A stretch of DNA of 64,000 bases from Massilia sp. Root133. GTDB lineage: Bacteria > Pseudomonadota > Gammaproteobacteria > Burkholderiales > Burkholderiaceae_D. The stretch lies in contig NZ_LMEW01000008.1 of NCBI RefSeq assembly GCF_001426525.1, positions 62,387 to 126,386 of the forward strand, in the 5' to 3' direction. The notes under the pieces are model-generated. The model worked only from the letters and a program-made list of their open reading frames with translations. It made no database searches and had not been told where the DNA came from. Positions 25,987 through 33,568 of this stretch are shown here, one piece after another (position 1 is the first letter of the stretch; every line of letters begins with the position of its first letter). Both the position numbers and the translations under genes were made by a program.

Positions 25987-28344
25987 GTGAAAGATGACAT
26001 CGATAACACCAATGACATCGATAACAATAACGGACTGGCGGCCGAACCGTGGCGCATCCGCGAAGATACGCTGGAGTCTTCGCGCGCCTTCCTGCACGAG
26101 ACCCTGTTCACCCTGGGGAATGGCTGGATCGGCATGCGCGGCACGCCGGACGAGGGCACCGTCGGCGGTGCGGGCGACACCCTGGAAGGCACGTACCTGA
26201 ACGGCTTCCACGACACCGAAGCCATCCGCTATCCGGAAAACGCCTACGGCCTGGCCCGCATCAACGAATTCATGCTGAACGTGCCGAACGCCAAGCGCAT
26301 CGCGGCCGTCATCGATGGCGAACGCTTTGCGCTGGACGCCTGCAACGTGCTCGCGTGGGAACGCACGCTCGACTTCCGCACCGGCCTGCTCGAGCGCACG
26401 GTCGAATGGGAGACCGCCAGCGGCAAGCGCGTGCGCATCGCCAGCCGCCGTCTCGTGTCCCTCGGCCGCAAGCACGTCGCCGCGATCGAATACGCCGTCA
26501 CGCCGCTGAATTTCTCGGGCGCCGTGCGCATCGTCGCCGACATCGATGCGGACGTGACGAACCTGCAGGCCGGCGACGACCCGCGCGTCGGTTCCGCGCT
26601 GACGGGGGCGTCGCTGATCGAGACGCAGCGCAAGGTGGGCAGCGAGCCCGGCGCACACGACGTGCTGCTGCTGCAGCGCACGCGCCACAGCGGTTTTACG
26701 CTGGCCACGGCGACGGATGCCGTGCCGTCCAGCGCCGCCCGCGTCGAGCAGGTCGGACTGGGCCACGCGTTCGATGCCGATGTCGCGCAGGGCGCCACGT
26801 TCACCGTGCACAAATACGTCGCCTACGCGAGCTCGCGCGACATGGCGGCCGACGCCGTCGGCCCGCACGCGCACGCCGAGCTGGCGCAGGCCCGCGCCGC
26901 CGGCTTCGATGCGCTGGCGCGCGAACAGGCCGGGTACCTCGCGCGCTTCTGGGAAGACGCCGACGTGGCCATCGCCGGCGACGACGCCCTGCAGCAGGGC
27001 GTGCACTTCAACCAGTTCCACCTGCTGCAATCGGTCGGCCGCGACGGCAAGACGAATATCGCGGCCAAGGGCGTGACCGGCGAAGGCTACGAAGGCCACT
27101 ATTTCTGGGACACGGAAATCTATGTCTTCCCGTTCTTCCTGTACTCGCGTCCCGAGATCGCGCGCGCGCTGCTGCAGTACCGCTACAACGGCCTGCCGAA
27201 GGCACGCGAGCGCGCCCGCCAGATGGCGCATGCGAAAGGCGCGCTGTACCCGTGGCGCACGATCGCGGGCGAGGAATGCTCGGCCTACTTCCCGGCCGGG
27301 ACGGCGCAATACCACATCAACGCGGACGTCGCGTACTCGATCCGTTTATACCTGCTGGCGACCGGCGACTTCGACTTCATGGCGGAGCAGGGCGCCGAGA
27401 TCGTGCTGGAAACGGCGCGCATCTGGACGGGCATCGGCAGCTACGACCGCGCGCACCGCTTTTGCATCAACGCGGTGACGGGACCGGACGAATACACGGC
27501 CATCGTCAACAACAACTACTACACGAACGCAATGGCGCGCATGCACATGACGTTCGCGGCGGACGTCGCCGAGCGCCTGCGTGCCGAGCGTCCAGCCGAC
27601 TACGCGCGCGTGGCGCACGCCATCGGCCTCGAGGACGCCGAGATCCAGGCTTGGCGCGCGGCCAGCGCCGCGATGCGCCTGCCGTACGACGACGCGCTCG
27701 GCATCCACGAGCAGGACGACAGCTTCCTGTCCAAGAAACCGTGGGATTTCGCGAACACGCCGAAGGAGAATTACCCGTTGCTGCTGCACTACCACCCGCT
27801 GGTGATTTATCGCCACCAGGTGTGCAAGCAGGCCGACGTCGTGCTGGCGCTGCTGCTGCTGTCGAACCAGTTCTCGCTCGACGACAAGCGCCGCGACTTC
27901 GATTTCTATGAGGGCGTGACGACGCACGATTCCTCACTGTCCTCGTGCATCTTCAGCATCGTCGCGAGCGAGATCGGCTACCGCGACAAGGCGTACGGCT
28001 ACTTCATGGAGACGGCGCGCCTGGACCTCGACAACACGCACGCGAACACGCAGTACGGCGTACACACGGCCGCGATGGCCGGCACGTGGCTCGGCGTCGC
28101 CTACGGCTTCGCCGGCATGCGCCTCGACGACGCGGGCCTGCGCTTCGCGCCGACGCTTCCCGACCGGTGGACGGGCTACCGCTTCAAGGCGCAGGTGCGC
28201 GGTGCGCTGCTGGAAGTCGCGGTCGACGGCACCGGCACCGACTACCGCCTGCTGCGCGGCGCCGGTCTCACCTTCGCGCACGCCGGCACCACGATCGCCC
28301 TGGACGCGCAGCGCGCCCACATCCGCATGGAGAACCCACAATGA
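25987..28344 (+). CDS. Glycoside hydrolase family 65 disaccharide phosphorylase
   Basis: 785 aa, usual for the family. The N-terminal beta-sandwich (WRIREDTLESSRAFLHETLF, LGNGWIGMRG) is followed by an (alpha/alpha)6 barrel with the motif EGYEGHYFWDTEIYVFPF. The catalytic acid Glu502 lies in TGPDEYTAIVNNNYYTN. It splits an alpha-glucobiose (maltose, kojibiose, nigerose or trehalose type) with inorganic phosphate, giving beta-glucose 1-phosphate and glucose; linkage cannot be fixed by eye. No ATG fits: I choose GTG 25987, behind GAGGAAAC; a TTG at 25948 is an alternative. The first codons encode the repeat DDIDNTNDIDNNN, because two operator copies lie inside them. The stop overlaps the pgmB start. 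Confidence 0.92.
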   Translation: MKDDIDNTNDIDNNNGLAAEPWRIREDTLESSRAFLHETLFTLGNGWIGMRGTPDEGTVGGAGDTLEGTYLNGFHDTEAIRYPENAYGLARINEFMLNVPNAKRIAAVIDGERFALDACNVLAWERTLDFRTGLLERTVEWETASGKRVRIASRRLVSLGRKHVAAIEYAVTPLNFSGAVRIVADIDADVTNLQAGDDPRVGSALTGASLIETQRKVGSEPGAHDVLLLQRTRHSGFTLATATDAVPSSAARVEQVGLGHAFDADVAQGATFTVHKYVAYASSRDMAADAVGPHAHAELAQARAAGFDALAREQAGYLARFWEDADVAIAGDDALQQGVHFNQFHLLQSVGRDGKTNIAAKGVTGEGYEGHYFWDTEIYVFPFFLYSRPEIARALLQYRYNGLPKARERARQMAHAKGALYPWRTIAGEECSAYFPAGTAQYHINADVAYSIRLYLLATGDFDFMAEQGAEIVLETARIWTGIGSYDRAHRFCINAVTGPDEYTAIVNNNYYTNAMARMHMTFAADVAERLRAERPADYARVAHAIGLEDAEIQAWRAASAAMRLPYDDALGIHEQDDSFLSKKPWDFANTPKENYPLLLHYHPLVIYRHQVCKQADVVLALLLLSNQFSLDDKRRDFDFYEGVTTHDSSLSSCIFSIVASEIGYRDKAYGYFMETARLDLDNTHANTQYGVHTAAMAGTWLGVAYGFAGMRLDDAGLRFAPTLPDRWTGYRFKAQVRGALLEVAVDGTGTDYRLLRGAGLTFAHAGTTIALDAQRAHIRMENPQ
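25995..26025. promoter_or_regulatory. Two tandem operator copies inside the first codons of GH65
   Basis: TGACATCGATAAC occurs at 25995-26007 and again at 26013-26025, exactly 18 bp apart. Both share TGACATCGAT with the palindrome at 24775-24794. They lie just downstream of the presumed GTG start, so bound regulator could block elongation or initiation of the GH65-pgmB-MFS operon. Confidence 0.65.
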
Positions 28345-28985
28345 CTTCACGATTCAAAGCCGTCATCTTCGACCTCGACGGCGTCATCACCGACACGGCG
28401 CACTACCACTACCTGGCGTGGAAGCGCCTCGCGGACAGCGTCGATGCGCCCTTCGACGAAGCGTTCAACGAACAACTGAAGGGCGTCGACCGCATGGGTT
28501 CCCTGGACCTGATCCTCGCGCGCGCACCGCGCACGTACACGCCCGAGGAAAAGCGCGCGCTGGCCGATGCGAAGAACACGCATTACCAGGAACTGATCGC
28601 GACGATGACGCCGGACGATTTGCTGCCGGGCGCCCTGCGCGCGCTGGAAGAGGTGCGCGCGGCCGGACTCCAGATCGGCCTCGCGTCGGTCAGCCGCAAC
28701 GCGTTCACGGTGCTGGACCGCCTGGGCATACGCGACCGCTTCGACGACGTCGTCGACGCCGCGACCATCGTCAACGGCAAGCCCGATCCCGAGATTTTCC
28801 TCACCGCGGCCGCGCACCTGGGCGTCGATCCCGGGGATTGCCTGGGCGTGGAAGATGCCGCGGCGGGCGTCGCGTCGATCAAGGATGCGGGCATGTTCGC
28901 CGTCGGTGTCGGCAGTCCCGCGGTGCTGCATCGCGCCGACCGTGTGATACCGTCGATGGAAGCGTTCCGGCTGCAGGACTACTAA
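28341..28985 (+). CDS. pgmB: Beta-phosphoglucomutase
   Basis: 214 aa HAD-superfamily mutase. The nucleophile and acid/base aspartates lie in IFDLDGVITD (Asp11, Asp13). The cap has the substrate-specificity loop LKGVDRMGSL, and the C-terminal HAD motif is GVEDAAAGV. It converts beta-glucose 1-phosphate, the GH65 product, to glucose 6-phosphate for glycolysis. The start overlaps the GH65 stop (ATGA), the standard pairing that strongly supports GH65 being an inverting phosphorylase. Confidence 0.95.
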   Translation: MTSRFKAVIFDLDGVITDTAHYHYLAWKRLADSVDAPFDEAFNEQLKGVDRMGSLDLILARAPRTYTPEEKRALADAKNTHYQELIATMTPDDLLPGALRALEEVRAAGLQIGLASVSRNAFTVLDRLGIRDRFDDVVDAATIVNGKPDPEIFLTAAAHLGVDPGDCLGVEDAAAGVASIKDAGMFAVGVGSPAVLHRADRVIPSMEAFRLQDY

Positions 28986-29012
28986 AAAAACCACTATAAA
29001 ACTGGAGACAAC

Positions 29013-30278
29013 ATGAACCAACGACGCATCCTGCTCGCCCTGTTCATGATTTATTTCGTGTTCGCCATCCTGCTCAACAGCGTGGGGACGGTGATCCTGC
29101 AGGTCATTCACACCTACGGCGTCGACAAGGGCGCGGCGAGCGTGCTGGAAGGGTTCAAGGACCTGCCGATCGCGATCGTGTCGTTCTTCGTCGCGTCGAC
29201 CCTGCCGCGCTTCGGCTACAAGAAGGCGATGCTGGTGGCGCTGGCGATCGTCGCCGCCGCCACGCTCGCGATGCCGCTGATCCCGGCCTTCGCGACGGCG
29301 AAACTGCTGTTCCTGTGCGTGGGCGTCGCGTTCGCGCTGGTGAAGGTGTCCGTGTACTCGACCATCGGCCTCGTCGCGCGCGACCGCAAGCACCATGCGG
29401 GCATCACGAACATGCTGGAGGGCTTCTTCATGGTCGGCGTACTGTCGGCGTACTGGATCTTCGGCTTCTTCATCGATGCCGAGCATCCCGCGTCGACGAG
29501 CTGGCTGAACGTCTACTGGCTGTTGTCCGTCCTGTGCGCGGCCACGTTTGCGCTCGTGCTGGCGACGACCTTCGACGAAGTCGGTGCCGCGCCGCCGGAC
29601 AGCCGCGGGCCGGCGGCCGACTTCCTGCAGATGCTGCGCCTGTTCGTGCGGCCGCTCGTGTACGTGTTCGTGCTGACGGCGTTCCTGTCCGTCCTCGTCG
29701 AGCAGGCGATCGGCTCCTGGCTCCCCACGTTCAACAACGAGATCCTGATGCTGCCCGCCACGATGAGCGTGCAGGTGACGAGCATCTTCGCGGGCTGCCT
29801 CGCGGTGGGACGCCTGCTGGCCGGCGTCGTGATGCGCCGCCTGAACTGGTATCCCGTGCTGACCGCGTGCATGCTGGCGATGGGCGCGACGGTTCTTCTT
29901 ACGCTGCCGCTCACGCACGGCGTCAATCACGATCCGAACGTGACGTGGTCGACGGCACCTGTCGCCGCTTTCCTGTTCCCGCTCATCGGCCTGTTCATGG
30001 CGCCGATCTACCCGGGCATCAATTCCGTGATGCTGAGTTCCCTGCCGCGCCACCAGCACGCACCGATGACGGGCCTGCTCGTGATCTTCTCGGCCCTCGG
30101 CGGCACCACGGGGTCGCTGATCACGGGGTATGTGTTCGGGCACGTGAACGGGCACTTCGCGTTCTACCTGACGCTCGTGCCGATCGTGCTGATGGTGGTG
30201 AGCCTGCATGCGTTCAAGCGGCAGGTGGAAAAGACCGCCGGCGCGGCCTGGACGGCCCGGCCGCACGAGTTGATTTGA
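29013..30278 (+). CDS. MFS sugar permease of the GH65 module
   Basis: 421 aa with about twelve helices. It begins MNQRRILLALFMIYFVFAIL and has conserved charged loops (LPRFGYKKAML, ARDRKHHAGITNMLEG). It resembles FucP/GlcP-like sugar permeases. It lies 27 bp after pgmB with a CTGGAGACAAC ribosome site, so GH65, pgmB and this gene form one operon. It likely brings the disaccharide delivered by the TonB receptor across the inner membrane. Confidence 0.88.
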   Translation: MNQRRILLALFMIYFVFAILLNSVGTVILQVIHTYGVDKGAASVLEGFKDLPIAIVSFFVASTLPRFGYKKAMLVALAIVAAATLAMPLIPAFATAKLLFLCVGVAFALVKVSVYSTIGLVARDRKHHAGITNMLEGFFMVGVLSAYWIFGFFIDAEHPASTSWLNVYWLLSVLCAATFALVLATTFDEVGAAPPDSRGPAADFLQMLRLFVRPLVYVFVLTAFLSVLVEQAIGSWLPTFNNEILMLPATMSVQVTSIFAGCLAVGRLLAGVVMRRLNWYPVLTACMLAMGATVLLTLPLTHGVNHDPNVTWSTAPVAAFLFPLIGLFMAPIYPGINSVMLSSLPRHQHAPMTGLLVIFSALGGTTGSLITGYVFGHVNGHFAFYLTLVPIVLMVVSLHAFKRQVEKTAGAAWTARPHELI

Positions 30279-30632
30279 CTTGCTTCACGGATCTGCAAAA
30301 ACATCTTTGTTGCTGATCCGCTACGTTCTGACCTATCCCGCCCTGATGGCGGCATTCCCTGTGCCGCCTCGTCACCGCTGCCCCATGTGCGGCGGATCGT
30401 CTCCCTTTTTCCGCTCATCCCACCGCGTTTTCCCTATGGGAAACCGACTTTTGCGCCATTTGATGGCGCGCAAAATCGACTTTCAATTTGTTGTCACAAA
30501 GTTTGGTTTGATATCAAAACCGATATGGGAAACCCAGAAAAAATCATTGGATCGATCATTGCCGGGTCTCTAACATTCAAAACATGCCAGTTGAGAAGTC
30601 AATATTTCTATAACTAGAAACACAGGAGACGT
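30279..30632. other. Intergenic region before the arabinose-locus TonB receptor
   Basis: 354 bp, no gene. It contains hairpins GGCGGCA/TGCCGCC (30348-30368) and GCGCCA/TGGCGC (about 30453-30469), a palindrome TTTCCC-TAT-GGGAAA (30429-30443), the repeat TATGGGAAACC (30435-30445 and 30524-30534), and the palindrome TTTGATATCAAA (30507-30518). The regulated promoter (30511-30576) is listed separately. A shared leader element CATGCCAGTTGAGAAG begins at the predicted start of transcription (30583-30598). Confidence 0.7.
30511..30576 (+). promoter_or_regulatory. LysR-type regulated promoter of the TonB receptor (site A)
   Basis: Operator ATATC-N6-GATAT at 30511-30526, A-rich element AAAAAATCATTGGA at 30538-30551 with TTGGAT as -35 (30547-30552), and TAACAT (30571-30576) as -10 after an 18-bp spacer. 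GATAT starts 25 bp before TTGGAT, exactly as in the promoters at 36652, 41284 and 53150. The operator centre lies near -65 relative to the predicted start, the classical LysR binding position. Confidence 0.78.
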
Positions 30633-33491
30633 ATGAAATCGCAATTATCTGCACGTCCTTTGGCCCTGAAGGTGTCCGTGACTGCGTTGATGGGCGCCGG
30701 CCTGCTCACCAGCGCCTCGGTATGGGCGCAAGCGGCCCCCGAAAAGACAGAGCCGGTCGAGACCGTGGTGGTCACCGGCGTCAAGGCATCGCTGATCAAG
30801 AGCCTGGCGATCAAGCGCACCAACGACCAGGTCGTGGAATCGGTCGTTGCCGACGACATCGGCAAGCTGCCAGATAACAATGTCGTCGAAGCGCTGCAGC
30901 GCGTGACGGGCATCCAGGTCACCGACCGCGCCGGCGGCGAAGTCGGCACCCTGTCCATCCGCGGCATGCCCGACGTGCAGACCACCTGGAACGGCCGCAC
31001 CATTTTTACCGCCTCCGGCACGCAGGTCGCGCTGCAGGACATTCCGTCGACCCTGGTGCGCCAGATCGACGTCTACAAGACGCGCGATGCCAGCCAGCTG
31101 GAAACCGGTATCGCAGGCCAGATTGACGTCAAGTCGCTGCGGCCGTTCGATTTCAAGGGTTCGAAGGTGTCGCTGTCGGCGCGTGAAACCTATCTCGATC
31201 CCGCGAAGAAGGGGAACCCGCAGCTCAGCGGCATGTTGAGCAACCGCTGGCAAACCGGCTTCGGCGAATTCGGCGCCCTGGTCAATCTGTCGGATACCAA
31301 GACGAAATACCGCAATGAAAGCGTGGCGCCGGGTGCGATGGTGCCGTTCGTCAGCCCCAATGCCGCCGAAGACCCCGCCGGTTATACGCCCTTGCAGCGC
31401 ATCACCGATACCAGTATCTGGACGCCTGGTACGCGTCCCGGCTTGCCGAGCGCGGCGGGTTCGACGCTGGATTTCAACGGCAAGGCGTATCCGTACTACC
31501 TGTCGCGTGACGCCATTTTCCAGAACGACCTTCAGGGCGAGCGCGAGCGTCCTTCCGCCAACATCGCCCTGCAGTGGAAACCGAACAGCGATTCGATCTA
31601 CACCTTCGAATCGATGTACAACGGTTATCGTAACAAGACCTTCAACAAGCTGTTGTTCAGCTTCGTCGACTGGTGGGGCGATCTCGGCGCCAACCCCGCG
31701 GGGTCGATCACGACGTTCCCGGGAACGAACATCATCCAGAGCCGTACGGTCAACAACGTCTATGGCTTCAACAGCGGCGACTACACCACGTCGGCAACCG
31801 ATTCCTACGTGTATGCCCTGAACGGCAAATGGGACCTTGGCGACCGCCTGAAGCTGGAAGGTGACGTGTCGTACCAGACGAGTACCTATCACTCGGAATT
31901 CACCGCCACCCGCATCGATCGCGTTGCGCCGTCCATCAACGTCAAGTTTAATGACGGCAACAACAACACGGCGTTCCATTTCAACAACGATGCCGACCTG
32001 ACCGACCCGAGCAAGTGGAATGTCGCGCAGTTCTACGATAACGCCAACCGCAACAAGGGCAGCGCCGCGACGGCCAGCCTGGCGGGCGTCTTCGATGCCG
32101 ACTGGGGTGCGCTGCAGACGCTCCAGTTCGGCGCGCGCTTCGACGACCGCAAGGCGTCGGAGGCCAACCGGGCGCAATCGGCCTTCCTGGGCCGCAGCCT
32201 CGCCTCCCTGGGGCCGGAGTATGCCTCCGTCAACTCGAACTTCGGCACGGCGATCTCGGACGTTCCGCGCTCATGGGTGGAGGCCAATGCCTACTACATC
32301 CGTGACCATATCGATGACTGGCGCAAGCTTTATAACTCGGTCGATGCGAACTTCCTGACGTCGGACAAACTGAGCCTGCAGAAGACGTTCGACGTCGATG
32401 AAAAGACGACCAACCTGTTCCTGATGGGGAATACCCAGAACGACCTGTTCGGCCATCGCCTGCGCGGCAATTTCGGCGTGCGCTACGTCAAGGTCAAGAC
32501 CGACATGAACTTCTACAAGGTGGATGCGACCACCAAGGCGGTCACGGCGTCCAGCGCCAGCAAGTCGACCAACAAGTTCCTGCCGAGCATGACCCTGATT
32601 TACGACCCATCCAAGGACGTCGTGCTGCGCTTCAACTATGGTGAAACCCTGCGCCGCCCGAGCTTCGGTGATCTGAATCCTGTCTATCAACTCGGTGATG
32701 ACGTCTCGCGGGTCGGTTATGGCTCGGGCAGCGGCGGCAATCCCGACCTGAAACCCACGCACTCCAAGAACCTCGACCTGACGGCTGAGTGGTACTTCCA
32801 GAAGGACAGTGCACTCTACGGTACGCTGTTCAAGCGCAAGATCGACGGCCTGATCGTGAATACGCGTCGCAAGGTTCACGTCGATCCGGCGGACGACCCG
32901 TTCCGCAACTCGACCGGAGGCGGCGACCATACGAACGGCTATGACTATGTCATCAGCTCGCCGGCGAACGCATCCGACGGCACCATGAAGGGCGCCGAGC
33001 TCGGCTTGATCTACTTCCCGAAGTGGCTGCCGAGCGCGCTGGACGGCTTCGGCATCCAGGCCAGCTATACGCGCCTCACCTCGTCGCAGAACGTGCCCGA
33101 GGTTAATGATGCCGGTGTCATCGTCTCGCAGCTCGAGACACCGTTCTTCGGCGTGTCCAACAAGTCCTACAACGCCACGCTGGCGTACGAAAAGGGCCCG
33201 ATCAGCGCGCGCTTGTCCCAGGTCTGGCGCTCGGGCTTCCTGGCCTCCAACGAAGCCGCGTTGTTTGCCAATCCGATCGGTATCTGGCGTCATCCGGAGA
33301 AGAGCGTGGACATGCAGATCTCCTACAAGATCAACGACAACACGACGCTCGACATCAGTGGTGTCAACCTGACCAACGAAGTGCAGCAGGCCTATTACCA
33401 CTTCGGCACCGCGGGTAACGCGCAGCTGACCAATTTCGGTACGCTCCAGATTGGACGTTCGGTCGCGGTTGGCCTGCGCTGGAAGTTGTAA
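30633..33491 (+). CDS. TonB-dependent receptor for arabinan oligosaccharides (TIGR01782-like)
   Basis: 952 aa. An N-terminal signal (LKVSVTALMGAGLLTSASVW) is followed by the TonB box-like ETVVVTGVKASL and the plug phrase VVESVVADDIGKLPDNNVVE, hallmark of the TonB-Xanth-Caul class used for plant glycans. The barrel ends GLRWKL. ACAGGAGACG precedes the ATG. It carries the same regulated promoter as the arabinose catabolic and transport operons, so the ligand is most likely arabino-oligosaccharide. A terminator follows at 33526. Confidence 0.9.
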   Translation: MKSQLSARPLALKVSVTALMGAGLLTSASVWAQAAPEKTEPVETVVVTGVKASLIKSLAIKRTNDQVVESVVADDIGKLPDNNVVEALQRVTGIQVTDRAGGEVGTLSIRGMPDVQTTWNGRTIFTASGTQVALQDIPSTLVRQIDVYKTRDASQLETGIAGQIDVKSLRPFDFKGSKVSLSARETYLDPAKKGNPQLSGMLSNRWQTGFGEFGALVNLSDTKTKYRNESVAPGAMVPFVSPNAAEDPAGYTPLQRITDTSIWTPGTRPGLPSAAGSTLDFNGKAYPYYLSRDAIFQNDLQGERERPSANIALQWKPNSDSIYTFESMYNGYRNKTFNKLLFSFVDWWGDLGANPAGSITTFPGTNIIQSRTVNNVYGFNSGDYTTSATDSYVYALNGKWDLGDRLKLEGDVSYQTSTYHSEFTATRIDRVAPSINVKFNDGNNNTAFHFNNDADLTDPSKWNVAQFYDNANRNKGSAATASLAGVFDADWGALQTLQFGARFDDRKASEANRAQSAFLGRSLASLGPEYASVNSNFGTAISDVPRSWVEANAYYIRDHIDDWRKLYNSVDANFLTSDKLSLQKTFDVDEKTTNLFLMGNTQNDLFGHRLRGNFGVRYVKVKTDMNFYKVDATTKAVTASSASKSTNKFLPSMTLIYDPSKDVVLRFNYGETLRRPSFGDLNPVYQLGDDVSRVGYGSGSGGNPDLKPTHSKNLDLTAEWYFQKDSALYGTLFKRKIDGLIVNTRRKVHVDPADDPFRNSTGGGDHTNGYDYVISSPANASDGTMKGAELGLIYFPKWLPSALDGFGIQASYTRLTSSQNVPEVNDAGVIVSQLETPFFGVSNKSYNATLAYEKGPISARLSQVWRSGFLASNEAALFANPIGIWRHPEKSVDMQISYKINDNTTLDISGVNLTNEVQQAYYHFGTAGNAQLTNFGTLQIGRSVAVGLRWKL

Positions 33492-33525
33492 GACCCTGGG
33501 GTCGAACGACCCCGCCAGCCGGACA

Positions 33526-33561
33526 GGGCGTTGCTCGGTTCATACCCGCAACGCCCTTTTT
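33526..33561 (+). terminator. Rho-independent terminator after the TonB receptor
   Basis: GGGCGTTGC (33526-33534), loop, GCAACGCCC (33548-33556), then TTTTT. It lies 35 bp after the receptor stop, in the gap with the convergent cyclic-di-GMP gene. Confidence 0.88.
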
Positions 33562-33568
33562 CATGGTC

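Noticed and set aside
33498-33513. Short hairpin GGGGTC-gaac-GACCCC after the TonB receptor
   Set aside because: No T-run follows and a much better terminator lies 13 bp downstream, so it is not called separately.
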